From assembly GCF_013373865.1 (NCBI RefSeq), contig NC_050468.1, positions 11,284,510-11,348,509 on the forward strand: a stretch of 64,000 nucleotides of DNA, written 5' to 3'. The translations under genes were made by a program, and so were the position numbers. Below, in pieces: positions 27,001 to 37,745 of this stretch. The stretch comes from Monomorium pharaonis. Its lineage: Eukaryota; Arthropoda; Insecta; Hymenoptera; Formicidae. Numbering within the stretch: the first letter of the stretch is position 1; each line of letters begins with the position of its first letter. Under the pieces are notes generated by a model. That model worked only from the letters and a program-made list of their open reading frames with translations. It searched no databases and was not told the origin of the DNA.

Positions 27001-30000
27001 AGTAAGTCTGCAGTATTTTTTGAGATGCTAAACTTTGAGATGCTAACTTCACACACGTTTAATCGGCATCGCGGAAAAGCGATATCAATACTTCGAGAGA
27101 TGCGAGTATCGATGCCATGCCCTTTTTTAGAAAGGAAAGGATAATTATTATTGCAATTGTTATTTTTAAAAAGTAAAAAATGAAATAGCGCGCGCTTAGC
27201 GCGCGCCTGTGTTGTTCTAGTTATATAAAAAAAACATAATCGAGTCGAAGAGTCAATACTTTTCAGTCTGATGGCAGGATGGCAGGTTCCAGTCCGAAAT
27301 TCAAATATCCATAAAATTACTGAACCTTTGGATAGTATTTAAAAACTGTAATAACGATCCAATTTAACTTTTTTAAGTTTTTTATTTTTTTTATTACGGA
27401 CTTAATCTATTGCCTGTTGTCATTACAAAAGTGGTATTGTATTTAAAAGCACTGACGATTTGACTTGATTTTGTTTTTTTATACACATATGGTATATATG
27501 TATATATCTGGTTATGGTATCGTTAAATTTGTTTTATTGAATGCTAAAATAATATATAACATAACACTTATTTTGACTTGCGACACGGTAGGTAATTTTT
27601 CACATATTTTAGCATTCTTCTTTCTACATATATATAATATTCAAAACTATCTTGCAGGGTTGAAAACTAACAAGTTACTTGTAACAAAGTTACAGTTACA
27701 GTTACTTTTTTTAGTAACTAATAATTTAACTTTGTTACTATTCTCCATTTGTAACTGTAACTTAACGCAGTTATATTTTTTTAGTAACTAATAACTATTT
27801 TGATAGTTACTTTAATAGTTACTTTTTTTGAAACATGCGCTAAAGTATTTAATCAACAACCGGAAAAAGTCGAGTTTACACAAGGAATTGTATCGATTTT
27901 TAAAATCGAATAATTGCAGTATTAATATGCTAAATAATTATGCTGCAATTAATTAACTTTTTATTAAATATAACACAGGCATTCCGAGTTCTGTATCTGT
28001 GAAATATATGTTTAGCATCGGTGGTTCTATAATGACGCCACACAAAAAGATTATCTTAATGGTGTTATATTTGAATATCAAATTCTATAAAATTAATAAA
28101 AATTATTATGAACATTTTATAAAAAAAGAATATATAAATCAATGTATGACAATGTAGCGTTATATTTCATTTAATTCTGACAACAGTAACATATGATTTA
28201 GATTTTTACCTTTACAAAGTTCTCATTTAGTGTAACACACGTAAAATAACTTGTTAAAACACATAATTAAAAACAAGTAAAGCATAAAATGTAAGATTTT
28301 TATATCTTATATTTAAAATAATGTACAATTATTTAAGAAAATAATACCTGAAAAGTAACGAGTCGTTATTTTTTTAGTAACTGCAACTGTAACAAGTTAT
28401 TTTTCAAAATCGGTAACTTGTAACTGTAACTAGTTACTTTTTCAATAAAAAAACTGTAACTAGTTACTTTTACAAAGTAACTTTTTCAACCCTGCTATCT
28501 CGTACACTTACCGAAACTTTAGCAGCTTGCCAAGCGGTTTCGTTCTTCTTCACACCTGCTAGCGCTCTTAAATTTTCTGGCACTTTCGAATATTGTTCAC
28601 AAGTACTAGGGCCTTTTACAATTATGTGCATCATGCTATCTTGAGTATCGTTTAAGATAGACGGTATATACATTAATAATGTGGAATTCAATTTTTCGAT
28701 CTTTAGAGTGCCATCAAAAACTGCGGTTGAAGGTGTATTAATTTTCACGGAATTTATTCTGCTCGATATATTTGCAACTGTCACAGCTTGAATAGAGATA
28801 TTGTATTGCGTTGATGGGAATAAATATAATCGCTCACTGTAGTTACGCATATATTGTGTCACTGGGAATTCGAGTATTTCGTTTCTGCGTGATCGAGAAA
28901 GACTTTTTCTGAAATTTGAGGAGTTTTCTTTTATTCGAATACGAAAAGATTTAAGATGGCCACCTGTCTTCCAAGGATGAAGCCAATTTAGATCAACCAC
29001 GCTGTTATTATTGATCATAAAAGTACAGTTTCCAGGTGGGTCCGGCGCTAAAATATAATTTAATTATATAACTTATACAAATATATAATATTGTTGTATT
29101 AAAATAATTAATTTGTAATATATTATGAGAAAATTCTAAAAAGCAAATAAAAAAAAACAGAAAAATTTTTTATTATGTTTTTAAGAGATGTTAGTTGCAA
29201 CAGAAAAAAAAGAACAAAAATCATAGAAATATAATAATATATGTACATACAACATTAGTTTACATCAATTATGATTAGTTTTGAATTAAACAAAAAAAAA
29301 TAAATTGTAGATTAAACATTTATTAATTTTCTAAAATTATTTATTAAATTTGAATTTTTTTTACATTACTTGTATTATTAAGCATATCGTCAGTTACGGA
29401 AACCGGAAGACCTGGTTCAGTAACATTTGTGTTGCATGCTGAAACCTAATTATAAAAATGTAATATGTATTTTGTATTATGTCCATCTTAATATTTCTTG
29501 TCCATCATGCTACATAAATTATTAACATTTACCAGAAATATTGAAAATGTCGTGAAATTTAATATTAACTTACCTTAATGGTTTGAAAAGGTACAGACGA
29601 TTTTTTAACAACTTTACATATATAATCGTCCCACAAATTACAAGATTCGTTAAATGGAACTTTGATAATCGAGCAAGATTCGTTATATGTGTCACATAAT
29701 TCGACATTATAATTATGCAATTTTCCGTTGAGAGGTGAATGTGGACTTTTCCATCGCAAATGTATCATGGCAGGCGTTTGTCGAGTATCAATCTCAACGA
29801 TCTCTAAATTGTTTACTCTAGGCGGAGCTGTTATTTTGATTATGTTATAAAAAAAGCTAATCAAATTAAATACTAATAACATTAAGTTTTACCTGTCGGC
29901 GGAGTTTCGAATTTGTATTTTTGATAAGCGGAGACATATTCTTTGGTTGAATAATCTCTTATTACGTATACTGTTGCCACATATAGTTCAGCACCATTTA

Positions 30001-31310
30001 ATTTCGGATTTAATGTGGACAAATCGAGAAAATTGGAAGAAGTTATTTCGTTTGTTTTGAAGTATTTGACAGCATCGCTAATTCCGCGTATGTTTATTCT
30101 AGCCTTTATTGGTCCCAAAATTGTTGTACAATCTTCAGGCGGCATCCATGACAATTTCCAGTCTTGTACTTTTAACTTACTAAATACTTCTGATGGTATT
30201 TCTATAAAACCGTTAATGTCTATTATTTCTAACTTCTTTATGCATGTGTATTTTTTTAAATATATATGTTAAAAAATAACGCTACATTTATAAAGTTAGT
30301 ATTTTATATCAGTGACATAAGATATATTTTATTAAAAACATTATCAGCAATAAATAAACAACTAACTAATTAATTGGCAATTTTTCTATTTGTATAATAT
30401 CAATTTTAGTAAATAACGTATGTACCAGATTGTGTTGTATTAAAAAATGTCTGTACGGTTGAACTGAAATGTCGTGAATTATGTGCTATAACTTGCGCAC
30501 TGTAATATGTATACGGATGTAAATCCGGAATCGTAATCGTTAAGTCTGTTGTAAATTTTGTAATAATATGATTATCCGGCGAAGGTAATTTTAAATCTTT
30601 ACACCCATAATACTCCTCAACCTAAAATTAATTTAATGCAATTAATAAAATGACATCTTAAGATAAAAAATCCAATATTATAATTAAAATAGTTTAATTA
30701 CTCTGAAAAGTAAGGTATAACAATATGATAATCTAAAATATAAATTTCATATTTTATTATAAATAATCTAAAATACAATAAATAATCTTCATTTAAATAA
30801 TCAGAAAAATTTGATTATTTCCATTTTGATTGAGATAACTAAACAATTTTGATTATTTGCATTCTGATTTTGACTATCTTAAAAAAATCTGATTGCATTA
30901 ATTAAAAATCTGCACTTAAAACAAGAGTCTTGTTGAATTGACTGGAATTGAACTAACGGTTCAGATTTCTAGTTGATCTCACCAGATTTCCAATTAATTC
31001 AACAAGAATTTTTGTTAAATTAATTGGAAATCTGGTAGGTTTAACTACAAACCGTTAGTTCACATTCCAGTTAATTCAACCAAATTTTTTTTTAGTGTGA
31101 TAGTCTCAATCAGTATATATTTTTTAAATAAACCATAGTTGTTATAAATATTATCAGATTCCTGAATTAATTTTTGTATATACGTAATTAAAAACTACGC
31201 TATCAAGATATCTCTCATTTGCTTTCGTCATCAAACTTAATTTTGAGAAATTATAATAAATATTCTTTTATTAGAATGTGGAAAATCTTACGGTGCTGTT
31301 TTTTATTCTA

Positions 31311-31346
<36 letters not shown>

Positions 31347-34300
31347 TTGCCTTCCTAAAAATAAAACACTACCGCGTCTAAATAATTAGAATTTTATTTT
31401 CATAAAAAATTTGCTTAACAAATTTGCTTAACCATAGTTTGTTAATTTAACTATGATTTTTTCAGTGCAATTTTCTTATGTACCTACAATTTTATTACCT
31501 TTAAGGTTATTTCATATCGTACTATTTTACCATTTGGTTGATATGGAGGCTTCCAAGTCAAGGTGAGTCTTGTATTAACTGACAACGTACTTTGAAGATC
31601 TAACACTGTAGATGGGACTGTAAACATTTGTAAAAAGTATTTATCCCTCAAGTATATATATAACAATGCATTTATACGCAAACAAATTTGATTTTACGTT
31701 ACTTTGAACTATTTAAACTCACCGCCTTCAAGACTAACTCCCTGGGAAAATAATGTGTGATTTTTGTGTGATATGGTCACATTAAAAGACGTGTATGGTG
31801 ACAAATGTTGTAACTTATATGGAAAAGATAGAGGTGATGTGGCAATGACTACATTATTTGTACTTACATTGCGAATCACCAGATTATACCAACTTGCTGG
31901 ACATGAATATGATTCCTGTTGTAAAAAAGAAATAAAAAAATTTTTCTCTAAATACTATGCCACTGAATAAATGCAATTATAAGCAAAAATAAAAAAAAAA
32001 CTTATATTAAAAGTTAACTTTTACATACCTTTATATTAGTTTGCCAATCAATTATTATGCCGTTTTCTTCGGGCTTTACATCGAAATGCTCAGCCCCTGC
32101 ATTATTAAGTACAAAGAATTATTATAAAATATTTACCATTATGTCTTGGGTAACATAAAAAAATAAAATAATATTTGTATTCCAATTTAAAAAGCTGTAA
32201 TAGTCTTTTAACGCACAGGTAGATAAATTATTTTTAAAACATATCGTATTATATAAAAGTAAAAGAAAAGTTGCTTCTGCGTAACAAAAATATGAAATAA
32301 TAATATTGTCTAATAATTTCAATTTAATAAAAATAATGAAATTGTTGTTTGATTATAAATTATGAGATAACTATGTTTTGTTAATATAATTAGTAAATTA
32401 ATTAATAAATAATTAATGTTGTATCTGTGTGTATATATGAGACTCACGATTGCATTTAGTCTCAGTTACTTGCCAATCGCTATGTATTTGCACGTCAGAA
32501 ATATTTAAGCTTAGACCAATATAATAAATAGCACCAGGTTCCATGTTTTCAAAATATTCTGTCAATTGTGTCATATTTCGAAATAACTTTTTCCATGATT
32601 GTTGACCGTATTTAATGTGTCCCTGTGAAAAATCATTAAATTAATTTTTTATTTTGTTATAAAATATTAAACAATATTCGCAAATTTTTATTGAATAGAA
32701 AATTTGTTAAATTACACTTAGCAATAAAGTTTCTGTATTTTAAAAACTAAATGATAATTCTTATATATTTTTTTGCTGAATACAAATTTGTTTTGTAAAT
32801 TTGATAATTGGTTAACAGTTCTAAAAAAAATAATGATAAACGGACCAAAAGGAGATGTTTTTAAGAAATTTCCTGACGTGATACGGAGTAGACATTTTTT
32901 CTAAAGAGCGAGAAGTGAGTGAGTAGATGAGCGAGGAGTGAGCGAGTGAGTGAGCGAGTAGTGAGCGAGTGAGTGAGTGAGGAGGGAGCGAGGAGTGAGC
33001 CGGGAGTGAGCAAGGAGTGAGTCAGAAGTGAGCGAGTGAGCCACTGGCTGGCTGACTGGCTGGCTGGTTGGCAGTGAGTGAGTAAGTGAGTGAGTAAAGA
33101 ATGAGTGAAGAGTGAGTGAGTGAGTGAAGAGTGAGCGAGGAGTGAGCGAGGAGTAAGCCAAGAGTGAGCCGGGAGCGAGCCGGGAGTAAGCCGGGAGTGA
33201 GCGAGGAGTGAGCCAGGAGTGAACGGGGAGTGATTCAGGAGTGAGCCAGGAGTGAGCCAGGAGTGAGCGAGTGAGTGAGCGAGGAGTGAGCGAGGAGTGA
33301 GCGAGGAGTAAGCCAAGAGTGAACCGGGAGTGAGCCGGGAGTGAGCCGGGAGTGAGCCAGGAGTGAGCCAGGAGTGAACGAGTGAGTGAGCGAGGAGTGA
33401 GCGAGAAGTGAGCGAGGAGTAAGCCAAGAGTGAGCCGGGAGTGAGCCGGGAGTGAGCCAAGAATGAGCCGGAAGTGAGCCGGGAATGAGCCGGGAGTGAG
33501 CCGGGAATGAGCCGGGAGTGAGCCGGGAGTGATTCAGGAGTGAGCCAGGAGTGAGCCAGGAGTGAGCGAGTGAGTGAGCGAGGAGTGAGCGAGGAGTGAG
33601 CGAGAAGTAAGCCAAGAGTGAGCGCGTGAGCGAGCTGGCGAGTGAGCGACGAGTGAACGAGGAGTGAGCGAGTGAGCGAGGAGTGAGCGAGGAGTGAGCC
33701 AGTGAGTGACTGAGTGTGTGAGTGAGTAAGTGAAAAACGGTGGAAGAGAAGGAGCAAACGAGCGAGCGTAACTAGATAAATATGTAGCTAGGTAGCTAGG
33801 TAGCTAGGTAGCTAGGTAGCTAGATAGCAGTAAGTATGCAAGTAGGTATGTATGTTGGTATGTATGTATGTAGGTAGGTATGTAGGTATGTATGTATAAT
33901 TAAACTTTACATTTTTTTTATTTAAAATTGCAGAAGACGTTTGATTAATGTAAACGAAAGATAGAGAAAATCAAATTGCAATTATTATTATTTTTAAAGT
34001 AAAAAGTCAAATAGCGCGCGCGCTTGTAATGTTCTAGTACTTAAAATTTTAGATAACTTTTAAAGTATAAAATTAAATATTACTTGAATAACAAAAGAAT
34101 ATAGAATTGATATTCCTTCGTATTCATTTTTCCATGTCATAGTTGTTTTGACCCGAATAGTTGTTTCGCTTGTTGAGATAATCGTAGGCGTGTTTGGCTT
34201 CTCTACACCTAAAAAATTGTCAACGCATTTTGTATAAATTGTAATCAGTATAAACATTTAATAACTACAATATAAAAACAGTATGCAATGTAATAAATAA

Positions 34301-36554
34301 GAATGTTACTTGTTTGACATAAAGGTGGTATATAAATTTTTGTAGCATTGTCATCATTATTACATAAGCCATTAACACATGCACCAGTCACTTTATTACA
34401 ATGTTCTTTGTTTGTGTAAAAACATGAACCACATGTATTCTTGCAACCATGTCCATATTTATTTGATTGACAAGCTGAAAGATCAAATATTAAATAATCA
34501 AATATTTTATATACATATATCAATAAAAATAATGCTAACAGCATTTGAAATTATTTACGTCTAAAACATTCGTCTCCTAAAAAACCCGGAGCACACGTGC
34601 AACCATTTTTGTAACAAATTTTAGTTTTTTCACAGTTAGATGTACTACTTAGATCACGTTTACAAGAAAATAAACATTGGGGTCCAATCTTTCCTTCAGG
34701 ACAATCTGCATCATCTAATAAATAAATAAACTAAATTAATATAATGTGTTAATTTTTAAGAAATAATAGTTAAAAATGTGATTTTATTTAACTTGATTTA
34801 TGCAACACAAATAATATAATTTTTAATAGTTACCTAAGTTTATATCTGATTTATAATGTGACAAAGGATTTACAATGGAATGTTCATTGTAAAATAATTT
34901 TTGACACGTTAAAGTCGGCCAAAAGATGCCACTGTTTTGTTCCTTATCTTGATTTGAAATTATAACACTTTTCCTTAAAGTTCCTTTGAATAAAAAACAT
35001 ATTACATATGCAAATTGAATTAATTTGTTTGAATAATTATTTAATTACGAGATTCATACCATTTTGGGGACACTGACGAACGTTTGCTATCGCCCACAAC
35101 GGATTTGTACTGTGTTGAGAGGGAACCCTGTCCTTATTGATTTTAGGAATTAATTGGATTATTATTCCATTATTAGTATTATAATTGGTTTTAAAAAAAT
35201 TTCTCTTAATTTCGACGGATTGCCACATAGACAAGCCATGAACTGCGGTTTTTAAAGACCCTTTTGCTATTACTATTGCTAATTTTTTATTAGTCACGGG
35301 ATTACGCAATACTACATGTGCATCGCATTCAGCGCAGAGGCCAATTATCAATTGTATGCATATCGTTTCACTATTAACTTGAAAGACAGGACTTGTCAAA
35401 ACTGCATCCTCGACAGTCGTATGTAGAAAGTCATCTAAAACACACATTTGTAGGTAAAATTATTTCTTTGTTTATTAATTAAAAACCGACATAAAATAAT
35501 TTTAATTTATAAAAAATGTATTAATAACAATCTGCACTCACATATATGGAATCGGAACAACATAGGTGAGATACTTCTAATGAACATATAGTATTTATTG
35601 TACGAATTACGCCATTCTTTGTCTGTATATGTCATAATGATTTTATCAGTATCATAAACAGTTATTTTTTGTCTCTTAGAATTCCATGTAATAACAAACG
35701 ATCGCCATTCACTTTCAGATAATGGTGTGTGCTATTTTAATTATCAAATTATTTTAAAATCGATAAGAAATTTTGTGATAATTTTTCAAACTTTTCAAAT
35801 TAAAGTTTTTAACTGTTTTTTTAATCGTAAGTGATAAAAAACGTGGAAAATCTCAAGTTGATTTACCTTTTTTTATTCGAGATGTGCTTTAAAAATATTT
35901 TTATAGTATAATGTTAAAATTAATTAATTTAAACAAAAAAAAAATATTTATTTACTTTGAAAGAAGCTTGTGGATTTGTGCATTCTGAACTGGAGGGCCA
36001 TTGTCCAGACATAGGCACTCCCGTTATACATTTTCGTATAACAGACGATGTATTGTTCCAACCGCCTATTATGATCCAATAGCAAGGATCTTTGTTATAA
36101 TTTTTACCGTTGCAGATAAATATATATGCGTCATGGAGTGTACGAACAGAAAAAGAGAGTTTTACTTCAGTAGTAAGGTCAATATCTACATAATCATAGA
36201 CATCCTGAAGATTTTCATACTGTTTAAATTCTAAAAAATATATTTAAATATATATTAAAGTCAATAAGAATATAATTTTAATTAAAATCTAATAAATTCT
36301 ATATGTTTATATGTATCACAATATTTTTTGCAAGGTATTCACCTTCCCATCGTTGATCAAATACAGGACCCATAGGTGTTTTAAGAGAATTTGTAAGATT
36401 CCAGTATTGTTTATTCCATGACTCCAAACAACCTTCGTATGCCTTCATTTTGCAATTTATACCATTATTGTCAAATTCATTTAAATGACGAAACTCTAAA
36501 ATCGCATATTTATGATAAGTTGTCGTAAAAAGTATAAAAATATTGAATCTATTA

Positions 36555-36593
<39 letters not shown>

Positions 36594-36966
36594 GTCTTAT
36601 CTTTATTTATTAAATATTAGTTATATTTTAATAAGAGTTTTAATATACATGTAAGGTAAAAATAATATTTTTTTAAGAAACTTACAAGCTGTATATTTTG
36701 CAAGCTATAAAAATAGTTATTACAGTTTCTATATTTAACTTACCATAATTGTTTGTATTTGGATATTTCCAAATTAAATTGTAGTTCCACACAAGAGCAC
36801 CGCCATCATCCTCTGAGAGACATATGACTTTTACTTGTGTAGATTCCGTTGGTAATAACGATCCGCGTAATACGGTTATTTTTCCGAAAATATGTAGGAT
36901 TTGATTCACAAAGATGAATAACATTAGCATATCCATCACTCTTTCTTTCATTGTCAATAAAAACAT
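16242..36966 (-). CDS. Receptor B: full-length receptor-type tyrosine-phosphatase-like protein
   Basis: I read 32 exons: 36966-36744, 36495-36343, 36230-35956, 35731-35542, 35434-35060, 34983-34834, 34714-34559, 34474-34310, 34208-34084, 32622-32448, 32096-32029, 31915-31723, 31617-31499, 30621-30426, 30228-29893, 29827-29574, 29445-29370, 29047-28512, 22821-22559, 21719-21449, 21349-21262, 21185-21109, 21006-20887, 20805-20665, 20599-20402, 20250-20054, 19969-19863, 19667-19399, 18629-18501, 18418-18264, 16596-16461, 16316-16242. The sum is 5991 nt, 1996 residues plus TAA. Domains in order are signal peptide, Methyltransf_FA-like, MAM-like, EGF-like, about six FN3, transmembrane helix, PTP D1 and PTP D2. 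It would be a type I membrane protein. Catalytic residues are altered in both phosphatase domains, so signalling by dephosphorylation is doubtful. Introns carry a 164-bp satellite element, a hAT element, a minisatellite and several MITEs. Start could also be the ATG at 36951. Confidence 0.88.
17098..17300. other. Less AT-rich island inside an intron of receptor B
   Basis: A GC-richer patch (CTCATCTCCTCGCGTCG, CTGTCAGGCTCTCCC) lies in the 16597-18263 intron. It has an open plus-strand frame of about 64 codons, but no recognisable motif and no splice logic. It is probably repeat-derived. Confidence 0.2.
17450..17640. repeat. Degenerate tandem repeat around ACTTAGGTT
   Basis: Four or so units contain TATATTACTTAGGTTAAA-like text (near 17470, 17508, 17536, 17596), spaced irregularly at 30-60 bp and each followed by a T/A-rich tail. 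It lies in an intron of receptor B. The motif contains TTAGG, but only once per unit, so it is not telomeric DNA. Confidence 0.4.
18008..18040. repeat. (TA)n microsatellite
   Basis: About 16 TA repeats immediately precede the palindromic MITE at 18041. Confidence 0.9.
18041..18242. mobile_element. Palindromic MITE, family 2, flanked by TA
   Basis: The ends CACAGAAAAAAAATG and CATTTTTTTTCAGTG are inverted, and the arms continue inward for about 90 bp (GCGGGCTGCCAA in one, TTGGCAGCCCGC in the other). TA flanks both ends. It is a Tc1/mariner-like MITE by end sequence and target, inside an intron of receptor B. A partial relative starts at 50206. Confidence 0.75.
18778..19260. mobile_element. 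Palindromic MITE, family 1, full length
   Basis: The ends carry CCCGGG on the left and TCCGG on the right, with long A/T-rich inverted arms (TATGTTTATACTAGTTTC against GAAACTAGTATAAAC). ATAATT occurs directly outside both ends and may be the target duplication. It is the intact relative of the copy at 15384-15771 and lies in an intron of the D2 region. Confidence 0.65.
20054..21349 (-). other. Receptor B, PTP domain D1 (altered active site)
   Basis: Exons 21349-21262, 21185-21109, 21006-20887, 20805-20665, 20599-20402 and 20250-20054 encode the first PTP domain. Recognisable landmarks are DDIYSDYINANYIT, PDTIIDFWRMIW, CEQYWPD, the WPD loop YTTWPDRGIP, and the P-loop VIHCKDDTGRLGT. The nucleophile Cys (codon 20476-20474) and P-loop Arg (20458-20456) remain, but the usual SAGVG between them is KDDTG, adding two acidic side chains. 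The substrate loop KNRY reads KNQH and the Q-loop start reads DNKQQY instead of QTxxQY. From family knowledge these changes predict weak or no phosphotyrosine hydrolysis, while phosphopeptide binding remains possible. Confidence 0.88.
21804..22467. mobile_element. 664-bp MITE with TTAA target duplication (piggyBac-like)
   Basis: The ends are GAGAGCATAGCAGTTTG and, inverted, GGGGGCATAGCAGTTTG. TTAA lies at 21800-21803 and 22468-22471. TTAA duplication is characteristic of piggyBac. The interior is AT-rich without a transposase, and contains two inverted copies of a stretch around AAAAATTTGAATTT. It occupies the intron between the membrane exon and the juxtamembrane exon of receptor B. Confidence 0.75.
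22559..22821 (-). other. Receptor B transmembrane exon
   Basis: This exon encodes the end of the membrane-proximal ectodomain (FRIGDNGIYGN, EFYEIVIIVIEQ), then one hydrophobic helix (YIAWPISIILLLLVTGTVFY) and a short basic stop-transfer YQR that continues RKRQKW in the next exon. Homologous exons are 40410-40136 in gene C and the broken 50790-50521 in D. Confidence 0.88.
23250..27220 (+). mobile_element. Helitron-like non-autonomous element carrying a 164-bp satellite array
   Basis: The 3' end is Helitron-type: a perfect stem GCGCGCGC (27188-27195), loop TTA, GCGCGCGC (27199-27206), ten bases, CTAG (27217-27220), then T. Inward are inverted arms of about 280 bp (for example TCGCATCTCTCGAAGTATTG near 23294 against its near-complement near 27097) enclosing the tandem array. 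The 5' boundary is approximate. There is no coding capacity. It sits in the receptor B intron between exon 18 and the membrane exon. Similar 3' ends occur at 34037, 52694 and 63287. Confidence 0.65.
23840..26860. repeat. Tandem array of a 164-bp unit, about 18-19 copies
   Basis: Successive TTCCGGACGCGT landmarks fall at 24006, 24170, 24334 and onward at 163-164 bp to about 26627. Central units are almost identical and the outer ones (near 23845 and 26790) are diverged. Sub-variants alternate (TTTTGCC, TTTTCCC, TTGCCCTG before AAAACTTGAA), showing local homogenisation in blocks. Relatives occur at 62490-62830. Confidence 0.9.
27655..28494. mobile_element. 840-bp hAT-type non-autonomous element
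   Basis: The termini are CAGGGTTGAAAA and TTTTTCAACCCTG. The 8-bp duplications are CTATCTTG (27647-27654) and CTATCTCG (28495-28502), one mismatch apart. The outer portions are built of repeated GTAACTAGTTAC-type text. No transposase is present. The element lies only 17 bases into the intron after exon 18 of receptor B. Confidence 0.8.
30913..31097. mobile_element. 185-bp palindromic MITE
   Basis: The arms pair as TTGAATTGACTGGAATTGAA with TTCACATTCCAGTTAATTCAA, and CCAGATTTCCAATTAATT with its complement at the centre. Ends are CACTTAAAA and TTTTTAGTG. It lies in the receptor B intron between exons 13 and 14. No clear target duplication is visible. Confidence 0.6.
31314..31344. repeat. (GT)n microsatellite
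   Basis: About 15 uninterrupted TG repeats lie in a receptor B intron. Confidence 0.9.
32880..34037 (+). mobile_element. Helitron-like element carrying a GAGTGAGC minisatellite
   Basis: The 3' end reads AAATAGCGCGCGCGCTTGTAATGTTCTAG followed by T at 34038, the same terminal pattern as the element ending at 27220. Before it lies a minisatellite of GAGTGAGC(C/G)-type 10-mers (about 32905-33760), then GTAGCTAG and GTATGTAG tetranucleotide runs (about 33782-33897). The 5' boundary is not defined. It fills the intron between exons 9 and 10 of receptor B. Long open frames through it are a consequence of the repeat and not genes. Confidence 0.6.
32905..33760. repeat. GAGTGAGC-type minisatellite
   Basis: Tandem 8-12-bp words such as GAGTGAGCCGG, GAGTGAGCGAG and GAGTGAGCCAG run for more than 800 bp, with higher-order blocks (GAGTGATTCAG recurs near 33227 and 33528, about 300 bp apart). 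Base composition is strongly purine-rich and far from the surrounding DNA. Confidence 0.95.
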
Positions 36967-37422
36967 GGGAGCTGTTCAAGATTATCGGAATAGAAATGAA
37001 TGAAATAGTATTATATAATCAGGGATGAGAAGTGATAACTTATGAGTAACACTGTTGCTGTTACTTTTTTATAATAACGATATTATAATAATATTATGAT
37101 TTTTCATCACTACAGAAGAAACCAGTGTTGGAATTCATATTTGATAAGTATCTTGTTATCATTACGCGTTACTCATAGAAGAAAATTACTTATTACATAA
37201 GGACTTAAGGTGACATATTAATATTATTTTTTATGTAACAAGTTAATTAACGAGTTATTTTTTACAATAAGTAATGCGTAATGGATTACTTGTCAAATTA
37301 TGACTATTTTAGATTTCGGTATTGCACATTTTTATTAATTTTTAGTTTGGCTTAAACCAATGCTATTTTCCTTATCTTATCGCTCTACGTGCAAATTAAA
37401 TGCCAATTGAGATATGATTTGT
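36967..37422. other. Spacer upstream of receptor B
   Basis: CAGGGATGAGAAGTGATAAC at 37020 looks like one end of a hAT-type element, and the following 250 bp are full of GTTACTC/ATTACTTA words like those in the 27655 element, but no matching right end was found. The conserved upstream block of genes A and C is not visible here. Confidence 0.35.
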
Positions 37423-37423
37423 A

Positions 37424-37457
<34 letters not shown>

Positions 37458-37470
37458 TGTGTGTGTGTTA
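37423..37470. repeat. (GC)n(GT)n compound microsatellite
   Basis: A run of GC repeats passes directly into GT repeats between receptors B and C. Confidence 0.9.
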
Positions 37471-37482
37471 ATAAAAAAGATA

Positions 37483-37745
37483 CATGGAGAGAATTTTCTC
37501 TTAAAATTTACTCTCAAAATCTGGCAATTGTGGGATAATATATGACCTCGAGGAATTTTGCTATATTTTTTAGTAAATTTTACTATACTTTTAGTAAACT
37601 GCACTAAAAGCATAGTAAATTTTACTATACTTTTAGTAAATTTTACTAAAAAGTATAGTAAAATTAATCAAGATCACACATTATCCCACAATTATCAGAT
37701 TTTGAGGATAAATTTTAAGAGAATTTAAGAAAAATTCTCTCCGTG
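37483..37745. mobile_element. 263-bp palindromic MITE, family 3, flanked by TA
   Basis: The inverted ends are CATGGAGAGAATTTTCTC and CACGGAGAGAATTTTTCT, with TA outside each. Arms continue with CAATTGTGGGATAATAT on one side and its near-complement on the other. The centre consists of AGTAAATTTTACTA-type short palindromes. A half copy lies near 57664. Confidence 0.75.

Noticed and set aside
27465..27791. 108-codon plus-strand open frame
   Set aside because: Runs from AT-rich intron into the hAT element end; hydrophobic text caused by T-rich sequence.
32861..33757. 298-codon open frame rich in Leu-Ala-His-Ser-Leu-Thr on the minus strand
   Set aside because: It is a translation of the GAGTGAGC minisatellite; other frames are open too, and composition and repetition follow the DNA repeat.
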